64,000 nucleotides of DNA from Acidobacteriota bacterium (GTDB lineage: Bacteria; Acidobacteriota; Blastocatellia; Pyrinomonadales; Pyrinomonadaceae). The notes below the pieces were generated by a model. That model ran no database searches, was not told where the DNA came from, and saw only the letters and a list, made by a program, of their open reading frames with translations. This document shows, one piece after another, positions 50,512-60,618 of the stretch (its first letter is position 1; the number at the start of each line of letters is the position of its first letter). The position numbers and the translations under genes are program-made. The stretch is from positions 186,001-250,000 of the forward strand of contig JAFAZX010000064.1 of NCBI GenBank assembly GCA_019239425.1. Reading direction: 5' to 3'.

Positions 50512-51798
50512 ATGAACAAGAGAAGGCCGGGCGGAATCCTGACAGTCGCCGTGCTCCTCGTCGCGCTGGCGTTGGGGCCGCAGGCGGCGTCCGCGCAGAC
50601 GCTTCAGCGCGCGCGGCCCGAGTCGGTCGGGCTCTCCTCGGAACGCCTGAAGCGTCTGAGCGAAACTTTCAACGGCTACGTCAAAGAGTCGCGCCTGGCC
50701 GGCGGGGTCGTGCTCGTGGCGCGCAAAGGGAAAGTGGCATACGTCGAAGCCTTCGGGTTGAGAGATAGGGAGGCGAACTCGCCGATGCGCGAGGACTCCA
50801 TCTTCCGCATCGCCTCGCAGACGAAGGCGCTGGTGAGCGTCGGCGTGCTGATGTTGCAGGAGGAGGGGCGTCTGCTCATCTCAGACCCGGTCGGCAAGTA
50901 CCTGCCCGAGTTTAAAGAGACGACCGTGGCCGTGCCGAAGCAGGGCGGCGGCTACGAAGTGGTCAAGGCGAAGCGCGCCGTCACCATCCACGATTTGCTC
51001 ACGCACACTTCGGGCGTCGGCTACGGCGGAGGCCTCGCGCGCGACCGCTGGGAGGCCGCGAAGATTACGGGCTGGTACTTCGCGGATCGAGACGAGCCGG
51101 TCGGCGCGACCGTCGCGCGCATGGCCGCGCTCCCCTTCGACGCGCAGCCGGGCGAGAAGTTCGTCTACGGCTACTCGACCGACATCCTCGGCGCGCTCGT
51201 CGAGAAGGTGAGCGGCCAGCCGCTCGACGAGTTCCTGCGCGCGCGCATCTTCGAGCCTTTGGGGATGAAGGACACGCAGTTCTACCTGCCGGACTCGAAG
51301 GCCGAAAGGCTCGCGGTCGTCTACTCTTCGAAGGAGTCTGGGGGCCTTGAGCGCGCGCCCGACCCGGGCGGGATGGTCGGGCAGGGCGCCTACGTGAAGG
51401 GGCCGCGGAAGAGTTTCTCGGGCGGCGCGGGGCTGACCTCGACGGCGCAGGACTACGCGCGCTTCCTCTCGATGATGCTGAACGGCGGCGAGCTGGACGG
51501 GAAGAGAATCCTGAGCCGGAAGAGCGTCGAGCTGATGACGGTCGATCACTTGAACGGCGTGCCGTACAACCCGGGCGAGGGGTTCGGCCTCGGCTTCGAT
51601 GTGGTGAAGGACGTGGGCGCGGTCGGACGGCCCGGCTCGGTCGGAGAGTTCGGCTGGGGCGGCGCCTACCACTCGACCTACTGGGTCGACCCGAAGGAGC
51701 AGCTTGTCGTCGTCTACTTCACGCAGCTCATCCCCGCGCGCGACGTCGACGACCACGGCAAGCTGCGCGCGCTCGTCTACCAGGCGATTGTCGATTAG
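50512..51798 (+). CDS. Secreted serine hydrolase (class C beta-lactamase fold)
   Basis: A 428-residue protein from ATG 50512, chosen for its signal peptide ([25 protein letters not shown]). The SxxK nucleophile motif is SQTK near 104 ([16 protein letters not shown]). The second motif is YxT-type ([18 protein letters not shown]) and the region before the third motif reads [31 protein letters not shown] is a family hallmark. Members include esterases, D-aminopeptidases and PBP4-like proteins; which one this is cannot be told. It ends 4 bp into the convergent exporter gene. Confidence 0.9.
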   Translation: MNKRRPGGILTVAVLLVALALGPQAASAQTLQRARPESVGLSSERLKRLSETFNGYVKESRLAGGVVLVARKGKVAYVEAFGLRDREANSPMREDSIFRIASQTKALVSVGVLMLQEEGRLLISDPVGKYLPEFKETTVAVPKQGGGYEVVKAKRAVTIHDLLTHTSGVGYGGGLARDRWEAAKITGWYFADRDEPVGATVARMAALPFDAQPGEKFVYGYSTDILGALVEKVSGQPLDEFLRARIFEPLGMKDTQFYLPDSKAERLAVVYSSKESGGLERAPDPGGMVGQGAYVKGPRKSFSGGAGLTSTAQDYARFLSMMLNGGELDGKRILSRKSVELMTVDHLNGVPYNPGEGFGLGFDVVKDVGAVGRPGSVGEFGWGGAYHSTYWVDPKEQLVVVYFTQLIPARDVDDHGKLRALVYQAIVD

Positions 51799-53033
51799 TA
51801 AGCCTCGCTCGTCACGTGGAGGGCGTCCGCGCGCCTCTCTTTGAACGAGAAGTTGAGGCCGTTGGCGAGCAGCGACAACGTCGCGAAGACCGCGACCGTG
51901 ACACCCAGGGAGAGCGGCGTGTGGTCGTAGAAGGCGCCGACGAGGTAGCCCGCGAGCGCGCCGCCGCCCGTCTGCAAAGCGCCCATCAGCGAAGAGACGA
52001 CGCCGGCCGACTCGCCGTGCGGCGCCATCGCGACGGCCGTCGCGTTCGGCATCACCAGCCCCTGCCCGAACATGTAAGCGATCATCGGCACGATCACGCC
52101 CGCCAGACCGCCGACGCCGAACCAGCAGGCGAGCGCGAGTGAAGCGCCCGCCGCGAAAAGGATCAGCACGCCGCGCCGCAGAATCAGGAGCGAGGGCGTT
52201 TGGCGCTTGAGCAGCGCGCGGTTCACCGTCGCCGCGACGAGCAGCGCCACGGCCGTCATGGCGAAGAAGTACCCGAAGTTCTCCTCCTTCACGCCGAAGC
52301 CGTCAATCAGCACGAACGGCGAAGAGCCGACGTAGGCGAACATGCCCGCGTACGCGAAGCAGGTCGTCAGAGCGTGCCGCAGGCTCTCGCGGTGCCTGAG
52401 CACTGCGCGGAGGCTTTCGCGCACCGCCGGGGCCTTAACCCCTTCACCCTCGTCCTTCGCCCGCGCGGTCTCGGGCAGGAAGCGCCAGCAGGCGAGCGTA
52501 AACAGCGCCCCGCTCACGCCGAGCACGGTGAAGATGGCGGGCCAGCCCAGGTTGACGAGCAGGTAGCCGCCGAGCGTCGGAGCCAGCAGCGGGGCGACGA
52601 TCATCACCTGCGTAATCTGCGAGAGCACCGCCGACGCGCGGCGCGAGTCGAAGCGGTCGCGCACGATGGCGCGCGCCACCACCGGCCCGACGCTCGCGCC
52701 CATGCCGTGCAGGAAGCGCGCGGCCACCAACATCCCGAGCGAAGTGCTGCCCGCGCAGGCCAGCCCCGCCAGCGTGAAGAGCGCGAGTCCCGCCAGCAGA
52801 ACGGGCCGCCGCCCCCAGCGATCCGAGAGCGGCCCGCAGATGATCTGACCCAGCGCGAAGCCCGTGAGGAAGATGCTCAGCGTCAACTGCACCGACGAGA
52901 CGCCGGCCCGGAAAGCCTGCTGCAACTCGGGCATCGCCGGCAGGCTCATGTCGATGGAGAGCGAGGTGAGCGCCGTCAGCGCGGCCAGAAGGATCGTAAA
53001 GAGCGCGGGTCTTCTCTCAAGTAAAGTGTTCAT
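51795..53033 (-). CDS. Bcr/CflA-family MFS drug exporter
   Basis: A 412-residue 12-helix transporter. Helix 1 carries the Bcr/CflA pattern [22 protein letters not shown]. Motif A after helix 2 reads [16 protein letters not shown], and the helix 4-5 loop has [17 protein letters not shown]. Family members export bicyclomycin, chloramphenicol or sulfonamides; the substrate here is unknown. The gene lies 100 bp downstream of the AraC regulator on the same strand and may be its target or operon partner. Confidence 0.92.
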   Translation of the reverse strand: MNTLLERRPALFTILLAALTALTSLSIDMSLPAMPELQQAFRAGVSSVQLTLSIFLTGFALGQIICGPLSDRWGRRPVLLAGLALFTLAGLACAGSTSLGMLVAARFLHGMGASVGPVVARAIVRDRFDSRRASAVLSQITQVMIVAPLLAPTLGGYLLVNLGWPAIFTVLGVSGALFTLACWRFLPETARAKDEGEGVKAPAVRESLRAVLRHRESLRHALTTCFAYAGMFAYVGSSPFVLIDGFGVKEENFGYFFAMTAVALLVAATVNRALLKRQTPSLLILRRGVLILFAAGASLALACWFGVGGLAGVIVPMIAYMFGQGLVMPNATAVAMAPHGESAGVVSSLMGALQTGGGALAGYLVGAFYDHTPLSLGVTVAVFATLSLLANGLNFSFKERRADALHVTSEAY

Positions 53034-53133
53034 GCCTTTAGTCGAATACAGTTCGCCTTACGTGTCGATTACTTTGGATGAATCCATTGTGCCGGAAGAG
53101 GCACGTGCGGTTTTGGGCGATCCGGAGAATTTT

Positions 53134-54015
53134 TTATTGGCGGATTCGGCGGCCGTCCTCGATGAACTGCTTGGGGGTGAGGCCGGTCAGCTTCTTGAAG
53201 ACGCGGTAGAAGTGCGTCAGGTCGCCGAAGCCGGCCTCGGTCGCGGCGAAGAGGATGTCGTCGGTCTCAAGCATGAGCCGCTTCGCGTAATCGACGCGGC
53301 GCTCGGAGAGGTACTGCGTGACGGTGCGGCCCGTGCGCCTTTTGAACTGCTCGGTGTAGCTGCGGTAGGACATGTTGGCGAGGTCGGCCAGCTCTTCGAC
53401 ACGGACGGGGTGGTGGAAGTTCTCGTCGAGGTACTGAAGGCTGCCGGCGAAGGCCGCCGCGCCCGGGTCTGTCGGCGAGAGCGCCTGGTGCTCCGCGTAC
53501 GTCCGCGCGAGGAAGACGAGCAGCTCGATGAGGTGCGCGAGGATGACGGCGTCGCCACCATCCCTCTGCCGCAACTGCTCGGCGAAGATGTTGCGGAGGC
53601 GCCGCCGGACTTCGAGGCGCGTGTAGTTGTCGCCGACCTTGAAGGGCGTGAGGGCGGGGACGTTGCTTGAGAACAGACGCAGCCCCTCGCCCGCCGCCGT
53701 GCAGCCGCCGAAGACGCTCTCGTAGAAGCAGAGGATGATGACGGTCAGCGGGTCTGACGGGTCGTCCAACGGCCTCTGCGCGACGCCTGCGGGGACGTAG
53801 ACGAGTTGGTTCTCGCGGACGGCCAGACGCTCACGCTCGGTCTCGATGAAGCCGCGCCCTTCGCGCACGAAGTAGAGGTGCACGAACTCCCGCGCGACCA
53901 GCTCCATGCGGAAGTCCGGGCTGTGCCGGCTCTCGAAGATGTAGATGCCGCGCTCGCCCAGGTGCACGCGGTGCGGCCTCTTGCGCCTGCGCTCCAAACG
54001 ACCTCCCCCGCCCAC
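53134..54015 (-). CDS. AraC-family transcriptional regulator
   Basis: A 293-residue protein from GTG 54015; a TTG at 53997 with GGGGGAGG 5 bp upstream is an equally good start. The N-terminal cupin-like sensor domain covers about 25-120 (FVHLYFVREGRGFIETERERLAVRENQLVYVPAGVAQ). The C-terminal double HTH covers about 190-290 (VRVEELADLANMSYRSYTEQFKRRTGRTVTQYLSERRVDYAKRLMLETDDILFAATEAGFGDLTHFYRVFKKLTGLTPKQF). Cupin-type AraC proteins often sense sugars, but stress-responsive ones exist. It lies between a drug exporter (same strand) and the divergent TonB receptor, and could control either. Confidence 0.9.
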   Translation of the reverse strand: MGGGGRLERRRKRPHRVHLGERGIYIFESRHSPDFRMELVAREFVHLYFVREGRGFIETERERLAVRENQLVYVPAGVAQRPLDDPSDPLTVIILCFYESVFGGCTAAGEGLRLFSSNVPALTPFKVGDNYTRLEVRRRLRNIFAEQLRQRDGGDAVILAHLIELLVFLARTYAEHQALSPTDPGAAAFAGSLQYLDENFHHPVRVEELADLANMSYRSYTEQFKRRTGRTVTQYLSERRVDYAKRLMLETDDILFAATEAGFGDLTHFYRVFKKLTGLTPKQFIEDGRRIRQ

Positions 54016-54145
54016 GCTTCAGTTTCGGAATCGAACCCGAGGTTAGCCGCGCCGCGCGGAGCGCGTCAACGGCGCGGCGGCTCACCCGGATGGACGAAAG
54101 CGTACGCTCTGGCGGCTCATTTACGCAGGCCGCCGGACAAAAGTA

Positions 54146-54175
54146 TTGACAAGCGCGACCCGCCCTTGTTATAAG
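54146..54175 (+). promoter_or_regulatory. Sigma-70 promoter of the TonB receptor gene
   Basis: TTGACA (54146-54151) and TATAAG (54170-54175) with an 18-bp spacer: a full-consensus -35 box and a near-consensus -10 box in an AT-poor genome. The predicted start is near 54182, followed by the operator-like palindrome and a 127-nt leader to the ATG at 54309. Confidence 0.7.
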
Positions 54176-54187
54176 CCGGGCTACCCC

Positions 54188-54201
54188 CGTAACCGTTTAC
54201 G
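54188..54201. promoter_or_regulatory. LacI-type operator downstream of the promoter
   Basis: CGTAACCGTTTACG is palindromic at 12 of 14 positions with the central CG typical of LacI-family operators (consensus-like GTAAnCGnTTAC). At about +7 to +20 it would block transcription from the promoter at 54146. A LacI-family gene lies 6.4 kb downstream in the same cluster. The pairing is inferred. Confidence 0.6.
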
Positions 54202-54308
54202 TAAGGCTTTTTCAACCGTCCAGACTCAATCTATCACCCACGTCGCGGGGGCCGAGGTGCGATGCTCCGGCAGGGGCCGTCGGTCTCACAGCAGGAGAAG
54301 GGGAGTTT

Positions 54309-57300
54309 ATGAGACACAGGGTTTTCTCGTTCACGTTGCTGGCATTCGCGCTTCTGCTCTCCACGGCGGCGGCCGCCTCCGCGCAGAGCGACCGCGGCAC
54401 CGTCACCGGCCGGGTCACAGACCCGCAGGGCGCGGTCGTCCCCAACGCCAAGGTCACGGCCACGAGTATCGACACGGGCGACGTGCGCGAGGCGACGACC
54501 AGCGACGAGGGCGGCTACACGCTGCCCGAACTGCGGGCCGGCCTGTGGCGCGTCAGCGTCGAGGCCGCGGGCTTCAAGACCACTACGGTTGACCGGTACA
54601 AGGTGGCCGTGCAGGTGACACACACGCTCGACTTCACGCTGGAGGTCGGCGCCGTCGCCGACGTGGTGACGGTGACGGGCGACGCGGCGGCGGCCATCCA
54701 GGCCGATTCGCCCGTCCGCCAGTCAAACGTCACCGAGCGGCAGATCAAGGAGTTGCCGCTCCAGGTCAGCTCCGAGTTCGCGGGGCGCACGCCGCTCTCC
54801 TTCATCTTCCTCGACAGCAACGTCACGGTCGGGACGGCCACCGGCGGGCAGGGGACGAACACCTCCAATTTCCGCGTGAGCGGCGGCCAAGCGCTCGGCA
54901 CCGAAATCCTCATCGACGGCGCGACCACGCGCCGCACGCAGAACGGCACCTTCTTCTCCGAGGTCGCGCCGGGGCCGAACGCGTTCCAGGAGTTCACAAT
55001 CTCAACCTCATCCTACTCGGCCGAGTTCGGCAACTCCTCGGGCGGCATCGTCAACCTGACGCAGAAGTCGGGCACCAACGTGTTCCACGGCGAGCTTTAC
55101 GACCTGCTGCGCAACGAGGCCCTCAACGCCAACGGCTTCCGCTCGAACGCTAACAACCTTGAGCGCGCGCCCGACAAGCAGAACGACTTCGGCGGCAACG
55201 TCGGCGGCCCCATCTACCTGCCGCACTTCGGCGAGGGCGGCCCCGTCCTGAACAACTTCAAGAACCGCGCCTTCTTCTTCTTCAATTTCGAAGGCTACCG
55301 GTTCAAGGAGGGCGAGAACGTCATCCTCACCGTGCCGACGGCGCGGATGCGCACCGGCGACTTCTCTGAGCTTCTGACCGATCCGTACATCCGCAGCTTC
55401 CGCTTCTGCGCGACGTGCCCGCTCGCCTGGCCTAACGGCGTGCAGATTTACGACCCGCGCCAGCCGTCGGACACGCGCGTGGCCGTCCCCGGCAACCGCC
55501 TCGACCAGTACCTCGGTGGCGCGCGGATTGACCGGGCCGGCTTCAACATACTCCAGGCCTTCCCGCTCCCGAACCGGACGGGGCCGAACGGCTCATCCGT
55601 CTTCCAGAACTACTCCTCCTCGACCACGCGCCCCACGAACATGGATCAGTGGACGGCGAAGCTCGACTTCAATCTGTCAGACCGGCAGCACCTGACGACC
55701 AGCTACTCGACGCGCAGCAACGACCGCATCGCGACCTCCGCCGGCCGCTTCCCGCGCTTCCCGCTGCCCTTCATCGCGCAGGACGTTTGGAGCCAGGAGT
55801 TCAAGTCGTACTTCGCGCGCATCCAGCACGACTACACCTTCTCGCCGAACCTGCTGAACCACTTCAACCTCGGCTTCAACCGCTTCGACGTGCGCAACCG
55901 GAACACGTCCGAGGGCTTCAACACGTCGAGCCTGGGCCTGCCGGCGAACGCGTCACAGAACATCGCCTTCCCGCGCGTCGGCTTCCCCGGCTACGGCGAC
56001 CCCATCTCCTCGAACGACCCGCGCGCCTATCAGGACATCGGGTCGAGCTTCTTCACCGACCACATCTGGGATAACTCGTGGCACATCTCCGACGCCGTGA
56101 CCTACATCCGCGGCCGCCACTCGTTGAAGCTCGGGGCCGAGGTACGGCCCGGGCAGTTCAACTTCTTCCAGCGCATCGACCCGGGCGCCTCGTTCAACTT
56201 CCGGAACGACCAGACGGCGGCCGACCGCGACCCGGACGGCGGCTGGCCCATCGCCAGCCTCCTCACGGGCGCGACCGAGTTCTCGTTCAACTCGACGGAC
56301 TCCGTTGACCCATCTTTCCGCCAGCTCACGCAAGGGTACTTCGTCCAGGACGACATCAAGCTCACGCCGCGCCTGACGATCAACGTCGGCGCGCGCTACG
56401 ACCTGCCGGGGCTGCGCACCGAATCGCACGGCGCCTTCCGAGGCTTCGACCCGACCAAGCCGAACCCGGAGGCGGGCGGGCGCCTCGGGGCCATCGCCGG
56501 CGTCATCGGGCAGGGCGGGGTGCAGGCTGACCGGGAGACTTTGGCTAAGCCCGACCACTCAAACTTCGGCCCGCGCGTAGGCTTCGCCTACTCGCTCAAC
56601 GAGAAGACGGTCGTGCGCGGCGGCGGCGGCCTCTACTACGCGCCCATCCTCTACGGCTTCGAGGGCAACAACGAGCTGCGCACGGGCCTCCTCGGCTACA
56701 ACTCGGGGAGCGGCGCGCGCACGCCCAACGGGCGCAACGCGGTCTTCTTCCTCTCAACCTACCCCTCGATCCCGCCCGTCTGCCCGAGCTGCCAGTTCCT
56801 CGGCTCGGACGTGCAGTTCTTCGACCCCGACTTCAAGACGGGCCGCACCGTCCAGTGGAGCCTCGACCTACAGCGCGAGCTGCCTTATAACTTCGTCGCC
56901 TCGGCCGGCTACATCGGCCACAAGGCGACGCGCCTGCGCTCGAACTTCGGCCGGCTGAATGCGCTGCCCTTCAACGCGCTCCGGCTCGGCTTCCCGCTGC
57001 TGATTAAGAACGTGAATGACTTGAACACGGCCGACCGCAACTACGCCGCGTCGGTCGGCATCACCCTCCCGTCCAGCCCGAACGCGGTCTACTCAGGCTT
57101 CAACGGCTCGGTCGCGCAGGCGCTCAAGCCGTTCCCGCAGTACAACCGCATCAACAACCTGCTCGAGAGTCAGGGCACCAGCGACTACAACGCGCTCCAG
57201 TTGAAGCTCGAACGCCGCTTCGCGCAGGGCATACAGGCCGGGGCCTCTTACACCTGGTCGAAGCTTCTGACTAACGCGGCCGAAGACCTCTTCGGCGGCA

Positions 57301-58037
57301 CGCCGAACAGCGGCGTGTTGCAGAACCCGTTCAACGCCAACCTCCGCTCGGAGTCGGCCAACAACCCGCGCCACGTCTTCGTCGCGAACTTCCTGTTCGA
57401 GCTGCCGTTCGGCAAGGGCCGCCGCTTCCTGAACGAGGGCGGCGTGCTGGACAGGCTGGTCGGCGGTTGGCAGTTGAGCGGTATCGCGCGCTACCAGTCG
57501 GGCGTGCCGCTCTCGCTTTTCACCTCCGACCCGTTCTACACTGACTTCCTACAGACGACGGGCTACCTCGGGAACCTTCGCCTGAACCCGACGGGCGCGG
57601 CGGTCGACGCGAGCCGTACGTTCGATGCCGCGCGGATCGGTCTACAGAGCTTCAACGCCGGGGCCTTCGCGCCACCGCCGCGCTTCGGCTCCTTCGGCAG
57701 CGCAACGAACGAGAACCCGAGCGGCGCCGCCATCGGCTCAACCAACTACGCGCTCTACTACGCCAACCCGGCGCGCTTCTTCGGCACGACTGCGCCGACG
57801 CTCTCGAACGTGCGCTCAGACCCGTTCTCGAACGAAGACCTGAGTCTGCTGAAGAAGACGCGCATCACCGAGACCGTTTCGTTGGAGTTGGGCGCCGAAG
57901 CGTTCAACGTCTTCAACCGCCACCGCTTCTTCTTCCCGACCACCGACCTGCGCGACGCGGCCAACTTCGGCTTCCAGAGCGTCAACAACGACAGGTTCGG
58001 GCGCACCATTCAACTGCGCGCGCGCCTGCTCTTCTGA
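54309..58037 (+). CDS. TonB-dependent (Oar-like) receptor with regulatory domain
   Basis: A 1242-residue outer-membrane protein. After the signal peptide (FTLLAFALLLSTAAAASA-QSD), a carboxypeptidase-regulatory-like domain covers about 29-110 (GTVTGRVTDPQGAVVPNAKVTATSIDTG). The plug domain covers about 120-260 (GQALGTEILIDGATTRRTQNGTFF; SAEFGNSSGGIVNLTQKSGTN). The beta-barrel runs to the final aromatic residue (IQLRARLLF), a typical outer-membrane signature. This Oar-like type is expanded in acidobacteria and is thought to take up large substrates such as glycans. AAGGGGAG lies 6 bp before the ATG. It heads a cluster with LacI regulator and GH43 enzyme, which favours a plant-glycan ligand. Confidence 0.92.
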   Translation: MRHRVFSFTLLAFALLLSTAAAASAQSDRGTVTGRVTDPQGAVVPNAKVTATSIDTGDVREATTSDEGGYTLPELRAGLWRVSVEAAGFKTTTVDRYKVAVQVTHTLDFTLEVGAVADVVTVTGDAAAAIQADSPVRQSNVTERQIKELPLQVSSEFAGRTPLSFIFLDSNVTVGTATGGQGTNTSNFRVSGGQALGTEILIDGATTRRTQNGTFFSEVAPGPNAFQEFTISTSSYSAEFGNSSGGIVNLTQKSGTNVFHGELYDLLRNEALNANGFRSNANNLERAPDKQNDFGGNVGGPIYLPHFGEGGPVLNNFKNRAFFFFNFEGYRFKEGENVILTVPTARMRTGDFSELLTDPYIRSFRFCATCPLAWPNGVQIYDPRQPSDTRVAVPGNRLDQYLGGARIDRAGFNILQAFPLPNRTGPNGSSVFQNYSSSTTRPTNMDQWTAKLDFNLSDRQHLTTSYSTRSNDRIATSAGRFPRFPLPFIAQDVWSQEFKSYFARIQHDYTFSPNLLNHFNLGFNRFDVRNRNTSEGFNTSSLGLPANASQNIAFPRVGFPGYGDPISSNDPRAYQDIGSSFFTDHIWDNSWHISDAVTYIRGRHSLKLGAEVRPGQFNFFQRIDPGASFNFRNDQTAADRDPDGGWPIASLLTGATEFSFNSTDSVDPSFRQLTQGYFVQDDIKLTPRLTINVGARYDLPGLRTESHGAFRGFDPTKPNPEAGGRLGAIAGVIGQGGVQADRETLAKPDHSNFGPRVGFAYSLNEKTVVRGGGGLYYAPILYGFEGNNELRTGLLGYNSGSGARTPNGRNAVFFLSTYPSIPPVCPSCQFLGSDVQFFDPDFKTGRTVQWSLDLQRELPYNFVASAGYIGHKATRLRSNFGRLNALPFNALRLGFPLLIKNVNDLNTADRNYAASVGITLPSSPNAVYSGFNGSVAQALKPFPQYNRINNLLESQGTSDYNALQLKLERRFAQGIQAGASYTWSKLLTNAAEDLFGGTPNSGVLQNPFNANLRSESANNPRHVFVANFLFELPFGKGRRFLNEGGVLDRLVGGWQLSGIARYQSGVPLSLFTSDPFYTDFLQTTGYLGNLRLNPTGAAVDASRTFDAARIGLQSFNAGAFAPPPRFGSFGSATNENPSGAAIGSTNYALYYANPARFFGTTAPTLSNVRSDPFSNEDLSLLKKTRITETVSLELGAEAFNVFNRHRFFFPTTDLRDAANFGFQSVNNDRFGRTIQLRARLLF

Positions 58038-58137
58038 GCGGGAGGCGCGCGCGGCCGACGGCCTCCTGAGACGAACGGCGGCGCGCAGCATGCGGCCATA
58101 AGCGCCGCCCGCGCCGCCGCTCCTATAGCCGACAGAT

Positions 58138-59817
58138 ATGAAGAGCGCGACGCGCAGGACGTTGGCGGCGTTTGCCCTCGCGGCCGGACTCGCCGCGGGG
58201 GCGCAGTGTGTGAGCGCCGCGCAGGCGGCACAGCGGGTACTTCAACGTAGGAGCACGGCGACCGCCGCGAAGCTCGTCGGCGAGGGCGTGGCGGCGGTCG
58301 AAAGGGGCGACGAGGCTGCGGCCCGCGAGGCTTTCAACCGCGCGCTTCAGGCCGACCCCGAGAACGTGGACGCGCACACATACCTCGGCGTGCTCTCAGA
58401 CCGCGCCGGAGATTTTAAAGAGGCGGAGAAGCACTTCGCGGCGGCGGCCGCCTACGCGCCCTTCAGCGCCTCGGCGCGGAACAACTACGGCGCGGTGCTC
58501 GTCCGCCTGGGGCGGACGCAGCTCGCGGCCGCGCAGTTCGAAGCTTCGCTCAAGCTCGACCGAGACCAGCCGAACGCCCTCGTCAACCTCGCGCAGATAC
58601 GCTTCAACGCGGGCGGCGCGGAAGACCTCCGCGCCGCCCGCGAACTCTTCGCGCGCGCCGCGCGCGTCGCGCCCGACGTCGAGATCGCACGCGCGCTCGT
58701 CGTCATCGCCCTCCGGCTCGGCGAGCGCGAGCAGGCGGCGGCCGCTTACAAGGATTACGCGTCGTTCGTCTCCGCCGCCACGGGGGCGGGCGCGAGCGCC
58801 GCGGCGGACGCCGCTACGTCCGCCGCGGCGCCGTCGTCACGCGCGGAACTCGGCGCGGCGCTCCTCGAAGCCGGACTCTTCGAAGAGGCAGCGCGCGAAC
58901 TCGACGCGGTCGTCGCGGCCGAACCCTCGAACGTCGACGCCGTCGTCGCGCTCTCACGCGTGCACCTCAAGCGCAGGGACATCCCCGCGGCCGGGCGTGC
59001 GCTCGAAGGCGCGGTGGCGCGCGGCGTGGACGACGCGAAGGTCTACGCCGCGCTGGCCGACGTGTACGCGGCCGGGGGCTACGTCGAGAACGCCATCCCC
59101 GCGATGCGCCTCGCCATCGCGCGCGACCCGAAGAACGAGTCTTACCGGCTGCGCTACGGCCTCATGCTCAACGACACGAAGGCGCCGGGCGCGGCCGTCA
59201 TCCGCGTGCGCGAAGCCCTGCAGGAGTTCCCCGACTCCTCACCGCTCTGGCTCGCGCTCGGCATCGCGCAGCAGGGCGACGGCAAGTCCGAAGACGCGCG
59301 CAAGTCTTTCGAGCGCTCGCTCGAACTCGACCCGCGCTCTGTGCCCGCGCTCGCGTACCTCGGCTCGACCTACGGCGAGCGCGGCCAGTACGCCGAGGCC
59401 GCCGCGCTCTACGAACGGGCCATCGCGGCCGGCTCGAACTTCGCCGTCCCTTACTACCTCGCGGCCGACGCGATGCTTAAGCAGCCCGCGTTCGACGCCG
59501 CGCGCGTCGAGAGTCATCTGAGGCGTGCCGTCGAGCTGGAGCAGGACTTCGCCCCGGCCCACCTCGCCCTGGGCAAGCTCTACGTGCGGCAGGAACGTTG
59601 GGACGAGGCGGCGGCCGAGTTCGAGCGCGTGACGAAACTCGACCCGCGGTCGGCCGACGCGCGTTACCAGTTGGGCCGCGTCTACGTCCGGCTAAGGCGC
59701 ACCGCGGACGCGCAGCGCCAGCTCGACGCCTTCAAGCAGTTGAGCGAGGCGCAGAAGGAGAAGCGCGAGACCGACCGCCGAGACCTCCTGCGCCGCCTCG
59801 CGCACGTCAACTTCTGA
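58138..59817 (+). CDS. Secreted TPR-repeat protein
   Basis: A 559-residue protein with a signal peptide (RTLAAFALAAGLAAGAQCVSA). At least twelve TPR-type helix pairs run from about residue 50 to 540, for example AREAFNRALQADPENVDAHTYLGVLSDRAGDF, ARKSFERSLELDPRSVPALAYLGSTYGERGQYAEA and WDEAAAEFERVTKLDPRSADARYQLGRVYVRL. It is probably a periplasmic scaffold. It follows the TonB receptor by 100 bp and precedes the ConA-like gene by 18 bp, so it belongs to the glycan cluster; TPR proteins often accompany acidobacterial receptors of this kind. Confidence 0.88.
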   Translation: MKSATRRTLAAFALAAGLAAGAQCVSAAQAAQRVLQRRSTATAAKLVGEGVAAVERGDEAAAREAFNRALQADPENVDAHTYLGVLSDRAGDFKEAEKHFAAAAAYAPFSASARNNYGAVLVRLGRTQLAAAQFEASLKLDRDQPNALVNLAQIRFNAGGAEDLRAARELFARAARVAPDVEIARALVVIALRLGEREQAAAAYKDYASFVSAATGAGASAAADAATSAAAPSSRAELGAALLEAGLFEEAARELDAVVAAEPSNVDAVVALSRVHLKRRDIPAAGRALEGAVARGVDDAKVYAALADVYAAGGYVENAIPAMRLAIARDPKNESYRLRYGLMLNDTKAPGAAVIRVREALQEFPDSSPLWLALGIAQQGDGKSEDARKSFERSLELDPRSVPALAYLGSTYGERGQYAEAAALYERAIAAGSNFAVPYYLAADAMLKQPAFDAARVESHLRRAVELEQDFAPAHLALGKLYVRQERWDEAAAEFERVTKLDPRSADARYQLGRVYVRLRRTADAQRQLDAFKQLSEAQKEKRETDRRDLLRRLAHVNF

Positions 59818-59835
59818 ACGGACAGGGAGGGAAGG

Positions 59836-60534
59836 ATGAGTTCAAACGGGACGAAAGTCTCGCTGCTCCTGCTCGCGCTGGTGTTGGCCTCGGCACGCGC
59901 CGCGGCGCAGACGGCGCAGCCGCAGCCCGCCTTCGACGAATGGTCGGACGGCTTCAACGGTTCGGCGCTCGACGAGGCGAAGTGGGAGCGCTTCACCTTC
60001 GAGGGCGCGGGTGGCGGCAAGGCCGAGGTCAAAGACGGCGAGCTGCGCATCCGCAGCCAGAACGGCTCGCGCGCGGGCGTCCGCAGTCGCCAGAGTTTCA
60101 CCGGCGAACGCTTCAGCGTCGAGGCGAAGGTGGCGCGCGTCGGCCAGCAGTTGCCGCTGCCCGGCGACAAGAGTTCGCCCATCGGCTTCGCCTCCCTGAC
60201 GATTCTGTTCGACGGCTCGGGGCGCAACCGCGTCGAGTGGATTCTGACGAGCGAGGGCACGTTCGAGGCCTGGTCAATCGTGGACGGGCGGGGCGAGCGG
60301 TTCGACAACCGCAAGCTGGGGACGAAGATTAAGAACCCCGTGCTCGGCATCGTCCGACGCGGCGACGAGTTCCTCTTCGTCCTCAACGGCCCCGACAGTC
60401 CGCCGCAGGACGCGCAGGTCGGGCTGACCAGGACGCTCAAGAACCTGCCGCGCACCTTCCGCGTCATGCTCTACGGCTTCGGCTCGTCCGAGAACGACTG
60501 GGACGCCGTGCGCGTCGTAACGATAAAGCAGTGA
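59836..60534 (+). CDS. Secreted ConA-like (lectin-fold) protein
   Basis: A 232-residue protein with a signal peptide (VSLLLLALVLASARAAA-QTA). The mature part has the beta-sandwich pattern of concanavalin-like domains: WSDGFNGSALDEAKWERFTFEG at the start, then RIRSQNGSRAGVRS, ERFSVEAKVARV, and FRVMLYGFGSSENDWDAVRVVTI at the end. No glycosidase catalytic motif is seen, so it may bind sugar. The start resembles the first strand of the C-terminal domain of the nearby GH43 (FFDGFNTSTLNPEWQW). GGGAGGGAAGG precedes the ATG. Confidence 0.78.
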   Translation: MSSNGTKVSLLLLALVLASARAAAQTAQPQPAFDEWSDGFNGSALDEAKWERFTFEGAGGGKAEVKDGELRIRSQNGSRAGVRSRQSFTGERFSVEAKVARVGQQLPLPGDKSSPIGFASLTILFDGSGRNRVEWILTSEGTFEAWSIVDGRGERFDNRKLGTKIKNPVLGIVRRGDEFLFVLNGPDSPPQDAQVGLTRTLKNLPRTFRVMLYGFGSSENDWDAVRVVTIKQ

Positions 60535-60612
60535 TGAATGATGAGTGATGAGTGATGAATTGAAAACCCGCTGCCTTTCATTCATCACTCATCACTCATC
60601 ACTCATCATTCC
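60535..60612. repeat. Fold-back repeat of TGATGAG heptads (family A)
   Basis: TGATGAATGATGAGTGATG-type tract, loop GAAAACCCGCTGCCTTTC and reverse tract. It fills the 84-bp gap between the ConA-like gene and the LacI regulator, where it may reduce read-through. Confidence 0.85.
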
Positions 60613-60618
60613 AAACAT

